Positions 1 to 9,019 of a stretch of DNA of 34,941 nucleotides are shown here, one piece after another; positions within the stretch are counted from its first letter, which is position 1; the number at the start of each line of letters is the position of its first letter. The translations under genes were made by a program, and so were the position numbers. The notes beneath the pieces were generated by a model, which worked only from the letters and a program-made list of their open reading frames with translations, ran no database searches and was not told the origin of the DNA. The stretch comes from Gammaproteobacteria bacterium. GTDB lineage: Bacteria; Pseudomonadota; Gammaproteobacteria; UBA6429; Thiohalophilaceae. The DNA lies in NCBI GenBank assembly GCA_003233255.1, contig QILH01000177.1:1-34941 (forward strand). The letters run 5' to 3'.

Positions 1-130
1 ACTTTTTATCCGCTTAATATTATTGTGTCTATATGTAAAAATATCTGCAAGAACAAGCATTTGTCGTTCGCAGATGATTATTTTATATATATACTTATTA
101 GATCTGTGTTGCATAAAAAGGGAGGGAGTG

Positions 131-607
131 GTGGACAATAAACCACTTAAAATTGCAAAAGCGCTACGCCAGGTTAACATGTGGGTTCACCCTGAAGGAC
201 TGGTCACCGGTTCTATATTTGTCACTATCGGAGAAGATGATGACAGTCGGGAAGATCCTTCGTATGTCCTAAACGACGCTTCCCCTTTTTTGGTGCTGCA
301 ACGTGAACAGCCCAATGAACTTCGTTTTTATAATCGCGCCTCGATTGTTCGGGTTGAATATGAAGGCAGCAAACCCAGCAACTCGAAATACACCACCCTG
401 CCCTGTATCGCTCATCTTATGGACGGTTCAGTCATTGATGGCAATATCATTGAGATATTACCCAATGATCATTCACGTTTGTATGACTATCTTAATCAGG
501 GCCATGATCGATTTGTAAGACTGCACACGGCCGACGATCAAATATGCATGATAAACAAATCCTACATCATACAAGTGACCAGCGACTTGAATAGCCCACG
601 AGTTTAA
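131..607 (+). CDS. Small hypothetical protein with two similar beta-rich modules, first gene of the kinase/PilT operon
   Basis: About 158 residues from a GTG start. The frame is open further upstream to an ATG at 23, but a strong purine-rich ribosome binding site (GGAGGG, 121-126) sits just before the GTG at 131, and the upstream part (a run rich in I, L, Y and C) does not look like the rest. There is no signal peptide in the chosen form. The protein seems to consist of two related halves: both have a small-residue turn (EGLVTGS, then DGSVIDGN), an acidic stretch, a phrase of the type 'F-x-x-L', and an ending like 'R/K-x-S/Y-I-[VI]-x-V'. That suggests a duplicated beta-sheet module. It lies 15 bases before the kinase gene and is probably cotranscribed with it, so a role as accessory or target of that signalling module is plausible. 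I do not recognise the family with certainty and assign no function. Confidence 0.7.
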   Translation: MDNKPLKIAKALRQVNMWVHPEGLVTGSIFVTIGEDDDSREDPSYVLNDASPFLVLQREQPNELRFYNRASIVRVEYEGSKPSNSKYTTLPCIAHLMDGSVIDGNIIEILPNDHSRLYDYLNQGHDRFVRLHTADDQICMINKSYIIQVTSDLNSPRV

Positions 608-622
608 ATTAAAAATATAACC

Positions 623-2989
623 ATGAGCCTGCTAGACGGTTTCAAAATAAACAAAGCAATCGATGCCATTCTGGATTCTGAGAACCCCAGAGATCCAGAA
701 TTCATCGCGGCTCATTCTAAAATAAAGCATATCGGTCGCGCTGCTGTACCGAAACTGATTGACGCCTTGCTGGATTCACCCGGAAATCAAACAATAGAAA
801 GTTTATTGGCTAAATTGTTAGACAATAAATCACTAACCGATTTTGTTGATGCCTTAACCGAACCCGATCGTCAGCTGGTCTCCAGTATCGCTAAAATTCT
901 TGCGACAAGTACAAGCTATGATCCGAACAGTCTATTAAAACATCTTGACGACTCAGAAGTTCCTAAGAAACTTCTATTACAAATTCTAACACTTAAAAAA
1001 ACACAGCTGAATGTTCGTAAGATAACGTCACTTCTGGATACTCACGACAAAAACAAACGAAACCTTGCCTTTCACCTGTTACATGCCGTAGCTACACCCG
1101 ATGTTATACCGTTCATGCTTAAATATGCCGATGACCCTGATGTTTCTGTACGAATCCAGGCCATTAAGATTTTGTCGCAATTCAAAAATGAATCCGTTCG
1201 CAGCACACTTATTCGATCACTAACCGACTCGAATAAACTCGTTCGCCAACATGCACTTGATGGTATCTGCCAGCTACAGCTGGAAGTCTCAGCAGCGCAT
1301 TTATGTCCATTACTACGTGACAGCGATATGCAGGTACAAAATAAGGCCATTGCAGCGCTTGCGAAAATACAGGATCCCAATACTATCGGCTACCTGATCG
1401 AAATTCTGAATGATGATTCCGAATATGTTCGTCGTGCCGCCGTAGAAGTCTTAAACGAAGTCGCTGACCCTCGAGCCATTAAAAATTTACTCGGCGCCAT
1501 GCGCGATGCGGATTGGTGGGTGCGCGTACGCGCAGCAGATGCGCTGGGTTCAATCGGTGGGCCACGGGTTGTAGACGCTGTTATTTCTTTATTAAGTGAT
1601 AAAGACGAATTTTTACGTCGCACCGCCATTGAGATTTTAAATTCTGTCAAAGATGAACGTGCCTATTTCTACCTTGTACAGGCTCTGGATGACGACGATT
1701 GGTGGGTGCGCGAACGCGCGATTGATGCACTAACCGAAATGGGTGACCAGCGCGCCGTACCTGAGCTGTTTAAGGCCATTGATAAATACGCAGAATCTGC
1801 ACATATTATTGTTAAATCCATTATAAAAATTTCTGGTCAGGACAGTATTCCAAAATTAATGGAAAAAGCAAACCAGGCCACCGGCGATATCCGAAAAGAA
1901 ATGCTTTTAGCTATTAGTGAGTTCGCTAAAACTGAAAATATGGATCAAAATACCTCGATTGAAGATATTGGCACAAAGGTAATGAATCGTTCCGGTTCTA
2001 CTCTACAAATGGATTCTTCTGGTTCAAGTTCACCAACTCTGGAAAATTCTGAGTTGCCCGCTAACAAATCAGAAGATACCAGCGCTGGAATTTTAGACTT
2101 ATCCGACAAAAATCAACCCGCAGAAATCGCACATATTCTTGACGCATCTAAAGTAACGCCAGGATACATAATTTCGAATCGGTACAAGGTAATTAAACAC
2201 ATCGGCAAAGGAGCGTTCGGTGTAGTTATTTTAGTCGAAGACATGATGGTAAGCGATCAAATCATTTTAAAATTCTTAAATGCGCATATGTCGTCTGATG
2301 AAAATATTATCCAGCGATTTATCCATGAGCTCCGCTATGCTCGAAAAATAACACATGAAAAAATAATCCGTATCTACGATTTTATCACGTTCGGAAATAC
2401 CTACGCGATTTCTATGGAATACTTCGAAAGCCATTCGCTCGCATTTGAAATGAAAACCAATAAAAATCCATCGGTCATACGAACTATTAAAACATTTAAA
2501 CAAATTTGTCAGGGCGTTGGCTTCGCCCACCAACAAGATGTTGTGCATCGTGATTTAAAACCGGCAAATATCCTGGTTAACAATGATGATGAAGTTAAAA
2601 TTGTGGATTTCGGTCTGGCCGCGGCGGCAAGTTCGGCTGACTCACGAATCACAAAAACAGGCATTCTGGTCGGAACTCCCACGTACATGGCCCCTGAACA
2701 GGTTAGGGCTCGCACCATTGACCAGCGCACGGATATATACAGCCTGGGCATACTTTTATACGAAATATTCGTCGGCAGAGCGCCCTACAAGGGCGAAGAC
2801 CATCTGGCAACCCTGTTTCAACATGTTGAAGGTAAAGCAGTTCCTGCAAGTAAAGCCAATCCTAAAATATCGGATGAACTTAGTGATATAATAATGAAAA
2901 CCATGTCATTAAATCCAGATGAACGATACCAGACCGCAGAGGAATTGTCTGCGGCATTTGATGGAATTTTACAAAATGAGCCTGATTAA
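623..2989 (+). CDS. HEAT-repeat / serine-threonine protein kinase fusion
   Basis: A 788-residue cytoplasmic protein with two parts. Residues about 30-440 are HEAT (PBS-lyase-like) repeats; the repeated phrase 'DDWWVR' followed by R-A is seen twice and fits the helix B start of such repeats. A Ser/Gly-rich linker (about 445-515) leads to a complete Hanks-type kinase domain (about 520-780): glycine loop GKGAFGVV at about 528, ATP-binding Lys550 in ILKFL, catalytic HRD 642-644 with following KPANILVNN, DFG 662-664 and APE 690-692 after GTPTYM. All catalytic residues are present, so it should be active. There is no membrane segment, unlike PknB-type receptors, so input probably comes through the HEAT scaffold. 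It ends exactly at the base before the first PilT-type gene, and an FHA protein closes the operon. FHA domains bind phosphothreonine, so the kinase, ATPases and FHA protein likely form one regulatory chain; this is inference. Substrates are unknown. Confidence 0.92.
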   Translation: MSLLDGFKINKAIDAILDSENPRDPEFIAAHSKIKHIGRAAVPKLIDALLDSPGNQTIESLLAKLLDNKSLTDFVDALTEPDRQLVSSIAKILATSTSYDPNSLLKHLDDSEVPKKLLLQILTLKKTQLNVRKITSLLDTHDKNKRNLAFHLLHAVATPDVIPFMLKYADDPDVSVRIQAIKILSQFKNESVRSTLIRSLTDSNKLVRQHALDGICQLQLEVSAAHLCPLLRDSDMQVQNKAIAALAKIQDPNTIGYLIEILNDDSEYVRRAAVEVLNEVADPRAIKNLLGAMRDADWWVRVRAADALGSIGGPRVVDAVISLLSDKDEFLRRTAIEILNSVKDERAYFYLVQALDDDDWWVRERAIDALTEMGDQRAVPELFKAIDKYAESAHIIVKSIIKISGQDSIPKLMEKANQATGDIRKEMLLAISEFAKTENMDQNTSIEDIGTKVMNRSGSTLQMDSSGSSSPTLENSELPANKSEDTSAGILDLSDKNQPAEIAHILDASKVTPGYIISNRYKVIKHIGKGAFGVVILVEDMMVSDQIILKFLNAHMSSDENIIQRFIHELRYARKITHEKIIRIYDFITFGNTYAISMEYFESHSLAFEMKTNKNPSVIRTIKTFKQICQGVGFAHQQDVVHRDLKPANILVNNDDEVKIVDFGLAAAASSADSRITKTGILVGTPTYMAPEQVRARTIDQRTDIYSLGILLYEIFVGRAPYKGEDHLATLFQHVEGKAVPASKANPKISDELSDIIMKTMSLNPDERYQTAEELSAAFDGILQNEPD

Positions 2990-4087
2990 ATGAGCGCTAG
3001 AATAAATGCATTTTTAAAACTTGGACGCCAACAAGGTGGGTCCGACATACACTTCGCCGTTGGTTCTCCTCCCCTGGTTCGCTTGCACGGCGACCTGGCA
3101 CCAATCAAATATCGCGACCTGACCGATACCGAAATATCTGATTTACTACGAGAAATCCTCAATCCGGTACAAAATGAACAGTTTGATGATGGCAATGATC
3201 TGGATTTTTCTTATGAGGATGACGAAGTAGGTCGTTTCCGGGTCAATATGTTTCATAAGGTAACGGGAATTGGTGCCTCATTCAGAGCCATTGCCCCGAA
3301 AATACCAACATTCGAAGATCTTGGCTTGCCGCCCATAATAGAAAAATTCTTACATGCAACTCAAGGCCTGATTCTGGTGACGGGTGCCACAGGCACGGGT
3401 AAGTCCACTACCCTGGCAGCTATGATCGACTGGTTAAATCAAAATCGACGATTTAATATTATCACTCTGGAAGATCCAATCGAATACGTTCACAAAAGCA
3501 AACAATCATTAGTCATTCAACGTTCTGTCGGCATGCATGTTGTCAGTTTCATTGAAGGACTACGTTCTGCCCTACGTGAAGATCCTGATATTATACTAGT
3601 TGGTGAACTACGAGACACAGACACTATTTCAATGGCCATGACGGCTGCTGAAACAGGCCATTTAGTGCTAGGAACTTTACACACAACAAGCGCCGTCAAA
3701 AGTCTGGATCGAGTTATTGATGCCATGCCCACAGAACAAAAAACATTAACCAAATCTTTTTTATCCCAACATTTAAATGCGGTAATAAGTCAGAAGCTTA
3801 TTCGCTCGGCAGATGGTCGACATCGTAAAGCCATACTGGAGATCATGATCAATAATCCAGCGATTGCAAACTTGATTGTGACGAATAAGCTGTTCCAGAT
3901 TCCATCTATCATACAAACCAGTCGTGATTCTGGTATGCAGTTATTAGACCACGCCCTGCTTGAGGCTGTAAAAAATAAAGAAGTCGACCCTGATGATGCC
4001 TATTTACATGCCGCGGATAAAAAATTATTCCAGCGCTTTGTAGCTAACCCTGATCTATTGCCTCAAGTCAACCTGTCGATCTCCTGA
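2990..4087 (+). CDS. PilT/PilU-family type IV pilus ATPase (first copy)
   Basis: A 365-residue hexameric secretion ATPase of the PilT/PilU group, which drives retraction of type IV pili from the cytoplasmic side of the pilus machine. The N-terminal PAS-like domain has the usual GGSDIHF phrase and the 'PP-x-x-R-x-H-G' turn. Walker A is GATGTGKS at residues 132-139. The Walker B region reads REDPDIILVGELRD, and a conserved HTT follows in GTLHTTSA. The AIRNLIRE-type C-terminal motif important for retraction in PilT is present but altered (AIANLIVTNK). The start ATG directly abuts the kinase stop (TAAATG), so translation is likely coupled. Length and motifs are normal for the family. Because the genes sit beside a kinase and not in a canonical pilT-pilU locus, this is probably an additional, specialised paralogue. 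I cannot decide between PilT and PilU by eye and give no symbol. Confidence 0.9.
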   Translation: MSARINAFLKLGRQQGGSDIHFAVGSPPLVRLHGDLAPIKYRDLTDTEISDLLREILNPVQNEQFDDGNDLDFSYEDDEVGRFRVNMFHKVTGIGASFRAIAPKIPTFEDLGLPPIIEKFLHATQGLILVTGATGTGKSTTLAAMIDWLNQNRRFNIITLEDPIEYVHKSKQSLVIQRSVGMHVVSFIEGLRSALREDPDIILVGELRDTDTISMAMTAAETGHLVLGTLHTTSAVKSLDRVIDAMPTEQKTLTKSFLSQHLNAVISQKLIRSADGRHRKAILEIMINNPAIANLIVTNKLFQIPSIIQTSRDSGMQLLDHALLEAVKNKEVDPDDAYLHAADKKLFQRFVANPDLLPQVNLSIS

Positions 4088-4089
4088 TT

Positions 4090-5205
4090 ATGCAACGCAT
4101 ACACACTTTTCTGGATCTTGTTTTAGCCCAAAATGGCTCAGATCTCCACCTGGTTGCTGGCAACCCACCGCGTATACGAATGCATGGCGTTGCTTATGCT
4201 GTAAAATATCGAGAGCTTTCTGCCGACGATGTTTATAATCTTGTTTATGAGCTTATCCCTGAGCAATGTCTTGCGGAATTCAAAGAAAAAGGAAATACCG
4301 ACTTTTCATATAATTTTAATGAAACTGCTCGTTTTCGTGTCAATGTATTTCAACATCTTGGTGGCCTTGGAGCTGTTTTCAGAACCATCCCAACAAAAAT
4401 TGTCACCTTAAATGAACTTGGTCTGCCACCGGTATTAAAAAATTTAACTCGCCATCGAAAAGGCCTGATTTTAGTCACCGGGCCTACGGGCTCAGGTAAA
4501 TCTACAACACTCTCGGCCATGGTAGATTTTATTAACACCGAGCGTTATGGTCATATAGTTACTATTGAAGACCCGGTCGAATTTGTACATAAAACCAAAA
4601 GATGCCTGTTTAGCCAACGTGAAATAGGAACACATACCCCCTCTTTTGCAAAAGCCTTGCTCTCTGCCTTACGTGAAGATCCAGACGTAATACTAGTGGG
4701 AGAAATGCGTGATCAGGAGACCATACATCTTGCCCTGACTGCCGCTGAAATGGGTATTCTGGTATTAGCGACACTGCATACGAATGGTGCCGCCGCGTCA
4801 GTAGATCGTATTATTAATGCCTTCCCTGCTGGTGAAGAACCCTATGTTCGAACCATGTTATCCACATCGCTTGTTGGGGTTATCTCGCAACAACTTGTGC
4901 GTAAAATCGATAAAAAAGGCCGCGTACCCGCATTAGAAATATTAATTAATAATGCCGCCGTTTCAAATCTGATTCGCGAGGGCAAAACGGATCAAATCGA
5001 AAATGTCATTCAAAGTGGCGGTATGGTAGGAATGCAACGAATGGATACCGCATTAATGCGTCTGATAGATGCAAACCTTATCTCACCTGAGGAAGCTTAC
5101 TTTAAATCACGCGTCAAAGCCGACTTTGAACCGTTACTGGACGGCAAAGAAATCTCAGAAAATGATTCCGCTACAGATTCCTCTGAATCCGTTAGCATTA
5201 ACTAA
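4090..5205 (+). CDS. PilT/PilU-family type IV pilus ATPase (second copy)
   Basis: A 371-residue paralogue of the preceding gene, starting two bases after its stop. The N-terminal domain again has GSDLHL and 'PPRIRMHG'. Walker A is GPTGSGKS at 131-138, the Walker B region is REDPDVILVGEMRD, and the histidine motif is in ATLHTNGA. Its C-terminal motif AVSNLIREGK is closer to the AIRNLIRE of true PilT than that of the first copy. The last 25 residues are acidic and Ser/Thr-rich (ESENDSATDSSE-like), which PilU-type proteins often show; such a tail could be a target for the kinase two genes upstream, but that is inference. Two adjacent retraction ATPases match the known PilT plus PilU cooperation, in which PilU needs PilT to act. 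Their position between a kinase and an FHA protein suggests control by phosphorylation. Confidence 0.9.
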   Translation: MQRIHTFLDLVLAQNGSDLHLVAGNPPRIRMHGVAYAVKYRELSADDVYNLVYELIPEQCLAEFKEKGNTDFSYNFNETARFRVNVFQHLGGLGAVFRTIPTKIVTLNELGLPPVLKNLTRHRKGLILVTGPTGSGKSTTLSAMVDFINTERYGHIVTIEDPVEFVHKTKRCLFSQREIGTHTPSFAKALLSALREDPDVILVGEMRDQETIHLALTAAEMGILVLATLHTNGAAASVDRIINAFPAGEEPYVRTMLSTSLVGVISQQLVRKIDKKGRVPALEILINNAAVSNLIREGKTDQIENVIQSGGMVGMQRMDTALMRLIDANLISPEEAYFKSRVKADFEPLLDGKEISENDSATDSSESVSIN

Positions 5206-5230
5206 TTACGGTATACACAGGAACTAAAAA

Positions 5231-5908
5231 ATGGCTAAACTTATTATGACTCTCGATGGTGCAATCATTCGTGAATTCATGGTTGATAAGGATAGTATAA
5301 GTGTCGGAAGAAAACATGGAAATGATGGAAATGACATTCAGCTCAACGATTTGACGGTGAGCGGACGTCACGCTCTCATCACCGTATCAAATGAAAAAAT
5401 ATTTGTTGATGATCTTGGAAGCACCAATGGCACCTTACTAAACGGTGGTCGCGTTTCCAAATCAGTCTTACAACACCGTGATGTGGTTCAAATTGGTAAT
5501 TATCAGTTCACCTATTTTGAGAACGAGGACGAAGATTACGAACCGACTATGTTTTTACGTGCTGAAATAGAGGATACACAAATATTACAGGCAAACCCGC
5601 CTAAATCAACTGACGCAAAAGGTGAGCCTCTCGCTGCAGTAAAAATATTAAATGGCCCATTAAAAACCAAGGTGCTCGAATTAAGAAAACCATTCAATAC
5701 ATTAGGTTTCAATGGAATTAAAATGGCTATGATTGCTCGTACTGCCGATGGCTATTCTATTTCATCGATTAAAAATACTAAATTACGTCGCTCCAACGAT
5801 ATCCCCAGCGTGAATGGTACTCAAATAGAATCGGATACGCATGCACTAAAGGACCATGATATTATTGAGCTGGTTGGTACACAAATGGAATTTTTCTATA
5901 TCCATTAG
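5231..5908 (+). CDS. FHA-domain protein with a second, degenerate FHA-like domain
   Basis: A 225-residue soluble protein. Residues about 22-97 are a well-kept forkhead-associated domain: GR at 26-27, SGRH at 44-47 and GSTNGT at 63-68 are the residues that hold phosphothreonine. A linker (about 98-130) contains EPTMF at 104-108, a possible phosphosite. Residues about 134-225 look like a second, worn FHA fold: a strand ending in NTLG, a DGY phrase, then PSVNGTQI (192-199), HDIIEL (209-214) and a final strand EFFYI, but without the GR and SxRH residues, so it probably does not bind phosphopeptides. It is the last gene of the operon, 25 bases after the second ATPase. The likely role is to dock phosphorylated kinase or ATPase. 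Its TAG stop overlaps the stop of the RND gene on the other strand. Confidence 0.88.
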   Translation: MAKLIMTLDGAIIREFMVDKDSISVGRKHGNDGNDIQLNDLTVSGRHALITVSNEKIFVDDLGSTNGTLLNGGRVSKSVLQHRDVVQIGNYQFTYFENEDEDYEPTMFLRAEIEDTQILQANPPKSTDAKGEPLAAVKILNGPLKTKVLELRKPFNTLGFNGIKMAMIARTADGYSISSIKNTKLRRSNDIPSVNGTQIESDTHALKDHDIIELVGTQMEFFYIH

Positions 5909-8900
5909 ATTTTGACTTCATTTCTTCGCTTGCGGACAAATATATCTGAACCGGCCATAAAAATAGCTGGAATTACTATCAAGGTGATTAGCGTTGCAAA
6001 TATCAGTCCCCAGGATAATGCCAACGCCATAGAAGAAACAAATGGATCTAACCCGCCCCATCCATATGCTGTGGGTAATAGACCAACAATAGTCGTTATA
6101 GCCGTTAATAAAACGGCACGCAACCTCCTTCGACATGAATAAATAATAGCCTGCCTTCGTTCCATTCCCTCTTTTATGCTTCTTTGAATAAAGACCAGCA
6201 ATATCAGCGAACTATTCACTACTACTCCAGTTAAGGCAACTATTCCTAGAGTAGACATAAACGATAATGGCATCGGTTTCCAGAATAAATCATGTAAATA
6301 AAAACTGATAATAACGCCGATAGCGCCAAAGGGAATCGCCAACATAACGGCAAGCGGATAACCAAGATTATTGAACTGAACTGCAAGAATAAAAAACACC
6401 GCAAGCAGCGCAAACGAAAAGGCAAGCACTAAATCATAAAATGATTCCTGGTTTTTTTCATTCTCACCACCATAATTGATCGTAACATGTTCATTATTGG
6501 CCGAGGATAGCCAATCTGATTGGTTCGCTTCGACCATTGAGTTCAACTCATTACTGGTAATTATTCTCGAATCAATATTGGCCAATACGTTAATCACACG
6601 TTGATTATCTTTATGTCGTATATTTGTAAAGCCTTTATGTTCATAGAATTTTGCAACTTTATTCAGGGTTATCATACCACCACGTGAATTCGGAATTTGT
6701 AATTCCTGAAGTTGTCGCAGTTGTTGTTGATAGGTTGTTTCTGGAAACCGAATAGTAATATCGACTTCATCGGTTCCCCAGCGAGTAGTGGCAACGCGGA
6801 GTCCATCAACCGCAGCACGTATATGACTGCCCGCCGTAGCCAAATCAATACCAGCATAGGCCGCCATAGTGCGATCAAAAATGATACGTATTTCCGAATC
6901 CCCTGGCAGCATATCGCTTTCGATTGTCGTAACACCGTTAATATTTTTCAGGTATGTCATAAGATTCGACGCAACTTGTTCTCCAATTTCATAATTTTCA
7001 CCGATGATCTCTACCTGAAGCGCGCGGCCTACTGGTGGCCCGGGTTGTATTTCCTGAAATGCGAATTTAAGATCCGAATACTCTGCAGCTAGTTTTTTCT
7101 TTAACAAAAACATATCATCAATAGCATCGTGCTCAGGTCTTAGCGTATAAGGTATGTAGACAACCCTTATCTGTCCAAATCGGCTACCAATTTGTATCAT
7201 CGGATCCCCTGAATCAACGGCCGTTTTTCCTGATGTAATTAAGGTTGCATCAATATATTTTACCTCGATAGAAGCACGAATAGATTCATCAATTTTTATT
7301 AAACGTTTGCGCATGTCTTCCAGGCTTGTCCCGGGGCTTGCTGTGACACGTACGATATATTGCTCGATACCGACCGAAGGAAATAATTGAAAACGCATTA
7401 CAGATTTCGCCATAATCAAGGTACCCAACAATATAACAATCGACAGCAGAACCATCCACCAATGATAGTTAAGCGTGAATTCCAGTACTGAAGCGTATTT
7501 ATCTTCAAGCCACTTTAACCATCGCCGCTCAGCTACGTTTTTCTTCGCATTGGTTAAATGAACCACATGATTGGGTAAAATTAAAAACGACTCAAGCCAT
7601 GAAAGTATGAGCAATAATATAACGACAATGGGTATTGCAACGATAAACTTTCCTATAATCCCCGACAGAAAAAGCAATGGTACAAAAGCGACTACCGTCG
7701 TTAATATTGTCGTTGTCACTGGGCCCATCAATTCTTTGGCGCCCACCACTGCTGCCTGAGTGGGCGGCATACCCTGTTCCATATGAAAAGTAATATTTTC
7801 GCCTAATATAATCGCATCATCCACTAACATACCTAAAACCATGATGAAGGCCATCATCGAAATTAAGTTTAAGGTTACGCCCATCATGTGAAGCACAAAG
7901 AGCCCGGTTAAAAAAACCAGAGGAATACCCAGTGTGGTAGAAACAGCAACTGAGGGACGTAGAAATATAATCAGGGTAAACAGTACTAAAAAAGCCCCAA
8001 CCATTCCATTATTGGTTAATACACCGAGTCGTAAACGAGCAAATTTTGAAAAATCATCAAATGTATCGACAACAAGTTGTTCTCCATATTTGTCAGGCAC
8101 AGTAGCAAGATAAGCCTTAATCTCATCTACCGTATCAATAATGTCTGCATCTTCTTGCTTCATGACAACCATGTGTATTGCTGGCTCGCCACTTACATCC
8201 TGATAAAACTCCGCCTTAACCAGCGTCTGTTTTACATCTGCTACATCTTTTAGCCTTAGATTCCTTCCTATTTGATTAGAACGCAATACCAGGTTTGCTA
8301 CGTCATCCGCATTTTTATACTCACCAACTATACGAACTGTTTTCTGACCTTGCTCAGTATCGATGCCGCCACCTGAGACATTCACATTCCATCTTTTCAA
8401 AACATTAGAAATATCACCGATCGTAATACGGTGCTTTTTTAACATCTCGGGCTTAACCGTTACCCTTATTTCTTCTTTCCGATCACCTTGTATTTGAACT
8501 CGTCCAACCCCATTAATCCGAAGCAAATCATCTTCTATCTTGCTGCTTATCTGTTTCATTTTAACTTCGTCATACGGCGCTGAAAAAGCAAGTTGTATAA
8601 CAGGAAAAACACGGGCATCAATTTCTAACACATAGGGTTTATTTGGGAGATCCGATGGTAATCGTGCCCGATCAATAGCAAGTTGAACCTCATTAGTAAT
8701 CTGGTCACGATTAGAAGCATCATGATCCAGTTCAAGAGTTATTCGTGCTGAACCTGGAAATGAAACCGATGTTATTTTATCGATACCATTTAATACTTTT
8801 AATTCTTGTTCTATCGGTATAACAATTAATCGTTCTATCTCTTGCGGGGAAGCCCCAGGCTGGGCAACACTTATTTGAACTAAATCAAGATTGACATTTG

Positions 8901-9015
8901 GAAAGGCTTCGCGATTCATTTTAATAATCGCGAACACACCAAGCGAAAAAATAAACACAGAAATCAAAGAGACAACCAGTCCTTTTTCCACCATAAATCG
9001 TATAATCGCCGTCAT
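5905..9015 (-). CDS. RND-family efflux transporter permease (AcrB/HAE-like)
   Basis: A 1036-residue inner-membrane proton-driven transporter, of normal length for the AcrB/HAE superfamily. The first membrane helix follows MTAIIRFMVEKG, then the large periplasmic porter loop. The central helices include GMLVDDAII with the paired aspartates 399-400 that match the proton-relay pair of AcrB. In the helix equivalent to AcrB TM10 the sequence is GVVVNSSLIL, so the lysine of AcrB is replaced by asparagine, as in several other RND branches. A second periplasmic loop and a C-terminal helix bundle complete the duplicated plan. It starts four bases after the tolC-like gene and shares its operon. No membrane-fusion adaptor is encoded beside it, so it must use an adaptor from elsewhere or work differently. 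The substrate cannot be read from the sequence. The 3' end overlaps the FHA gene by four bases. Confidence 0.93.
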   Translation of the reverse strand: MTAIIRFMVEKGLVVSLISVFIFSLGVFAIIKMNREAFPNVNLDLVQISVAQPGASPQEIERLIVIPIEQELKVLNGIDKITSVSFPGSARITLELDHDASNRDQITNEVQLAIDRARLPSDLPNKPYVLEIDARVFPVIQLAFSAPYDEVKMKQISSKIEDDLLRINGVGRVQIQGDRKEEIRVTVKPEMLKKHRITIGDISNVLKRWNVNVSGGGIDTEQGQKTVRIVGEYKNADDVANLVLRSNQIGRNLRLKDVADVKQTLVKAEFYQDVSGEPAIHMVVMKQEDADIIDTVDEIKAYLATVPDKYGEQLVVDTFDDFSKFARLRLGVLTNNGMVGAFLVLFTLIIFLRPSVAVSTTLGIPLVFLTGLFVLHMMGVTLNLISMMAFIMVLGMLVDDAIILGENITFHMEQGMPPTQAAVVGAKELMGPVTTTILTTVVAFVPLLFLSGIIGKFIVAIPIVVILLLILSWLESFLILPNHVVHLTNAKKNVAERRWLKWLEDKYASVLEFTLNYHWWMVLLSIVILLGTLIMAKSVMRFQLFPSVGIEQYIVRVTASPGTSLEDMRKRLIKIDESIRASIEVKYIDATLITSGKTAVDSGDPMIQIGSRFGQIRVVYIPYTLRPEHDAIDDMFLLKKKLAAEYSDLKFAFQEIQPGPPVGRALQVEIIGENYEIGEQVASNLMTYLKNINGVTTIESDMLPGDSEIRIIFDRTMAAYAGIDLATAGSHIRAAVDGLRVATTRWGTDEVDITIRFPETTYQQQLRQLQELQIPNSRGGMITLNKVAKFYEHKGFTNIRHKDNQRVINVLANIDSRIITSNELNSMVEANQSDWLSSANNEHVTINYGGENEKNQESFYDLVLAFSFALLAVFFILAVQFNNLGYPLAVMLAIPFGAIGVIISFYLHDLFWKPMPLSFMSTLGIVALTGVVVNSSLILLVFIQRSIKEGMERRQAIIYSCRRRLRAVLLTAITTIVGLLPTAYGWGGLDPFVSSMALALSWGLIFATLITLIVIPAIFMAGSDIFVRKRRNEVKI

Positions 9016-9019
9016 GATC

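Noticed and set aside
2990..5205. PilB-type assembly or GspE-type secretion ATPases
   Set aside because: Lengths of 365 and 371 residues and the short N-terminal domain fit PilT/PilU; the long N-terminal domain and zinc-binding cysteines of PilB/GspE are missing.
6712..7092. 126-codon plus-strand open frame inside the RND gene
   Set aside because: It is antisense to a well-conserved transporter, has no recognisable domain or good ribosome binding site, and is a shadow frame.
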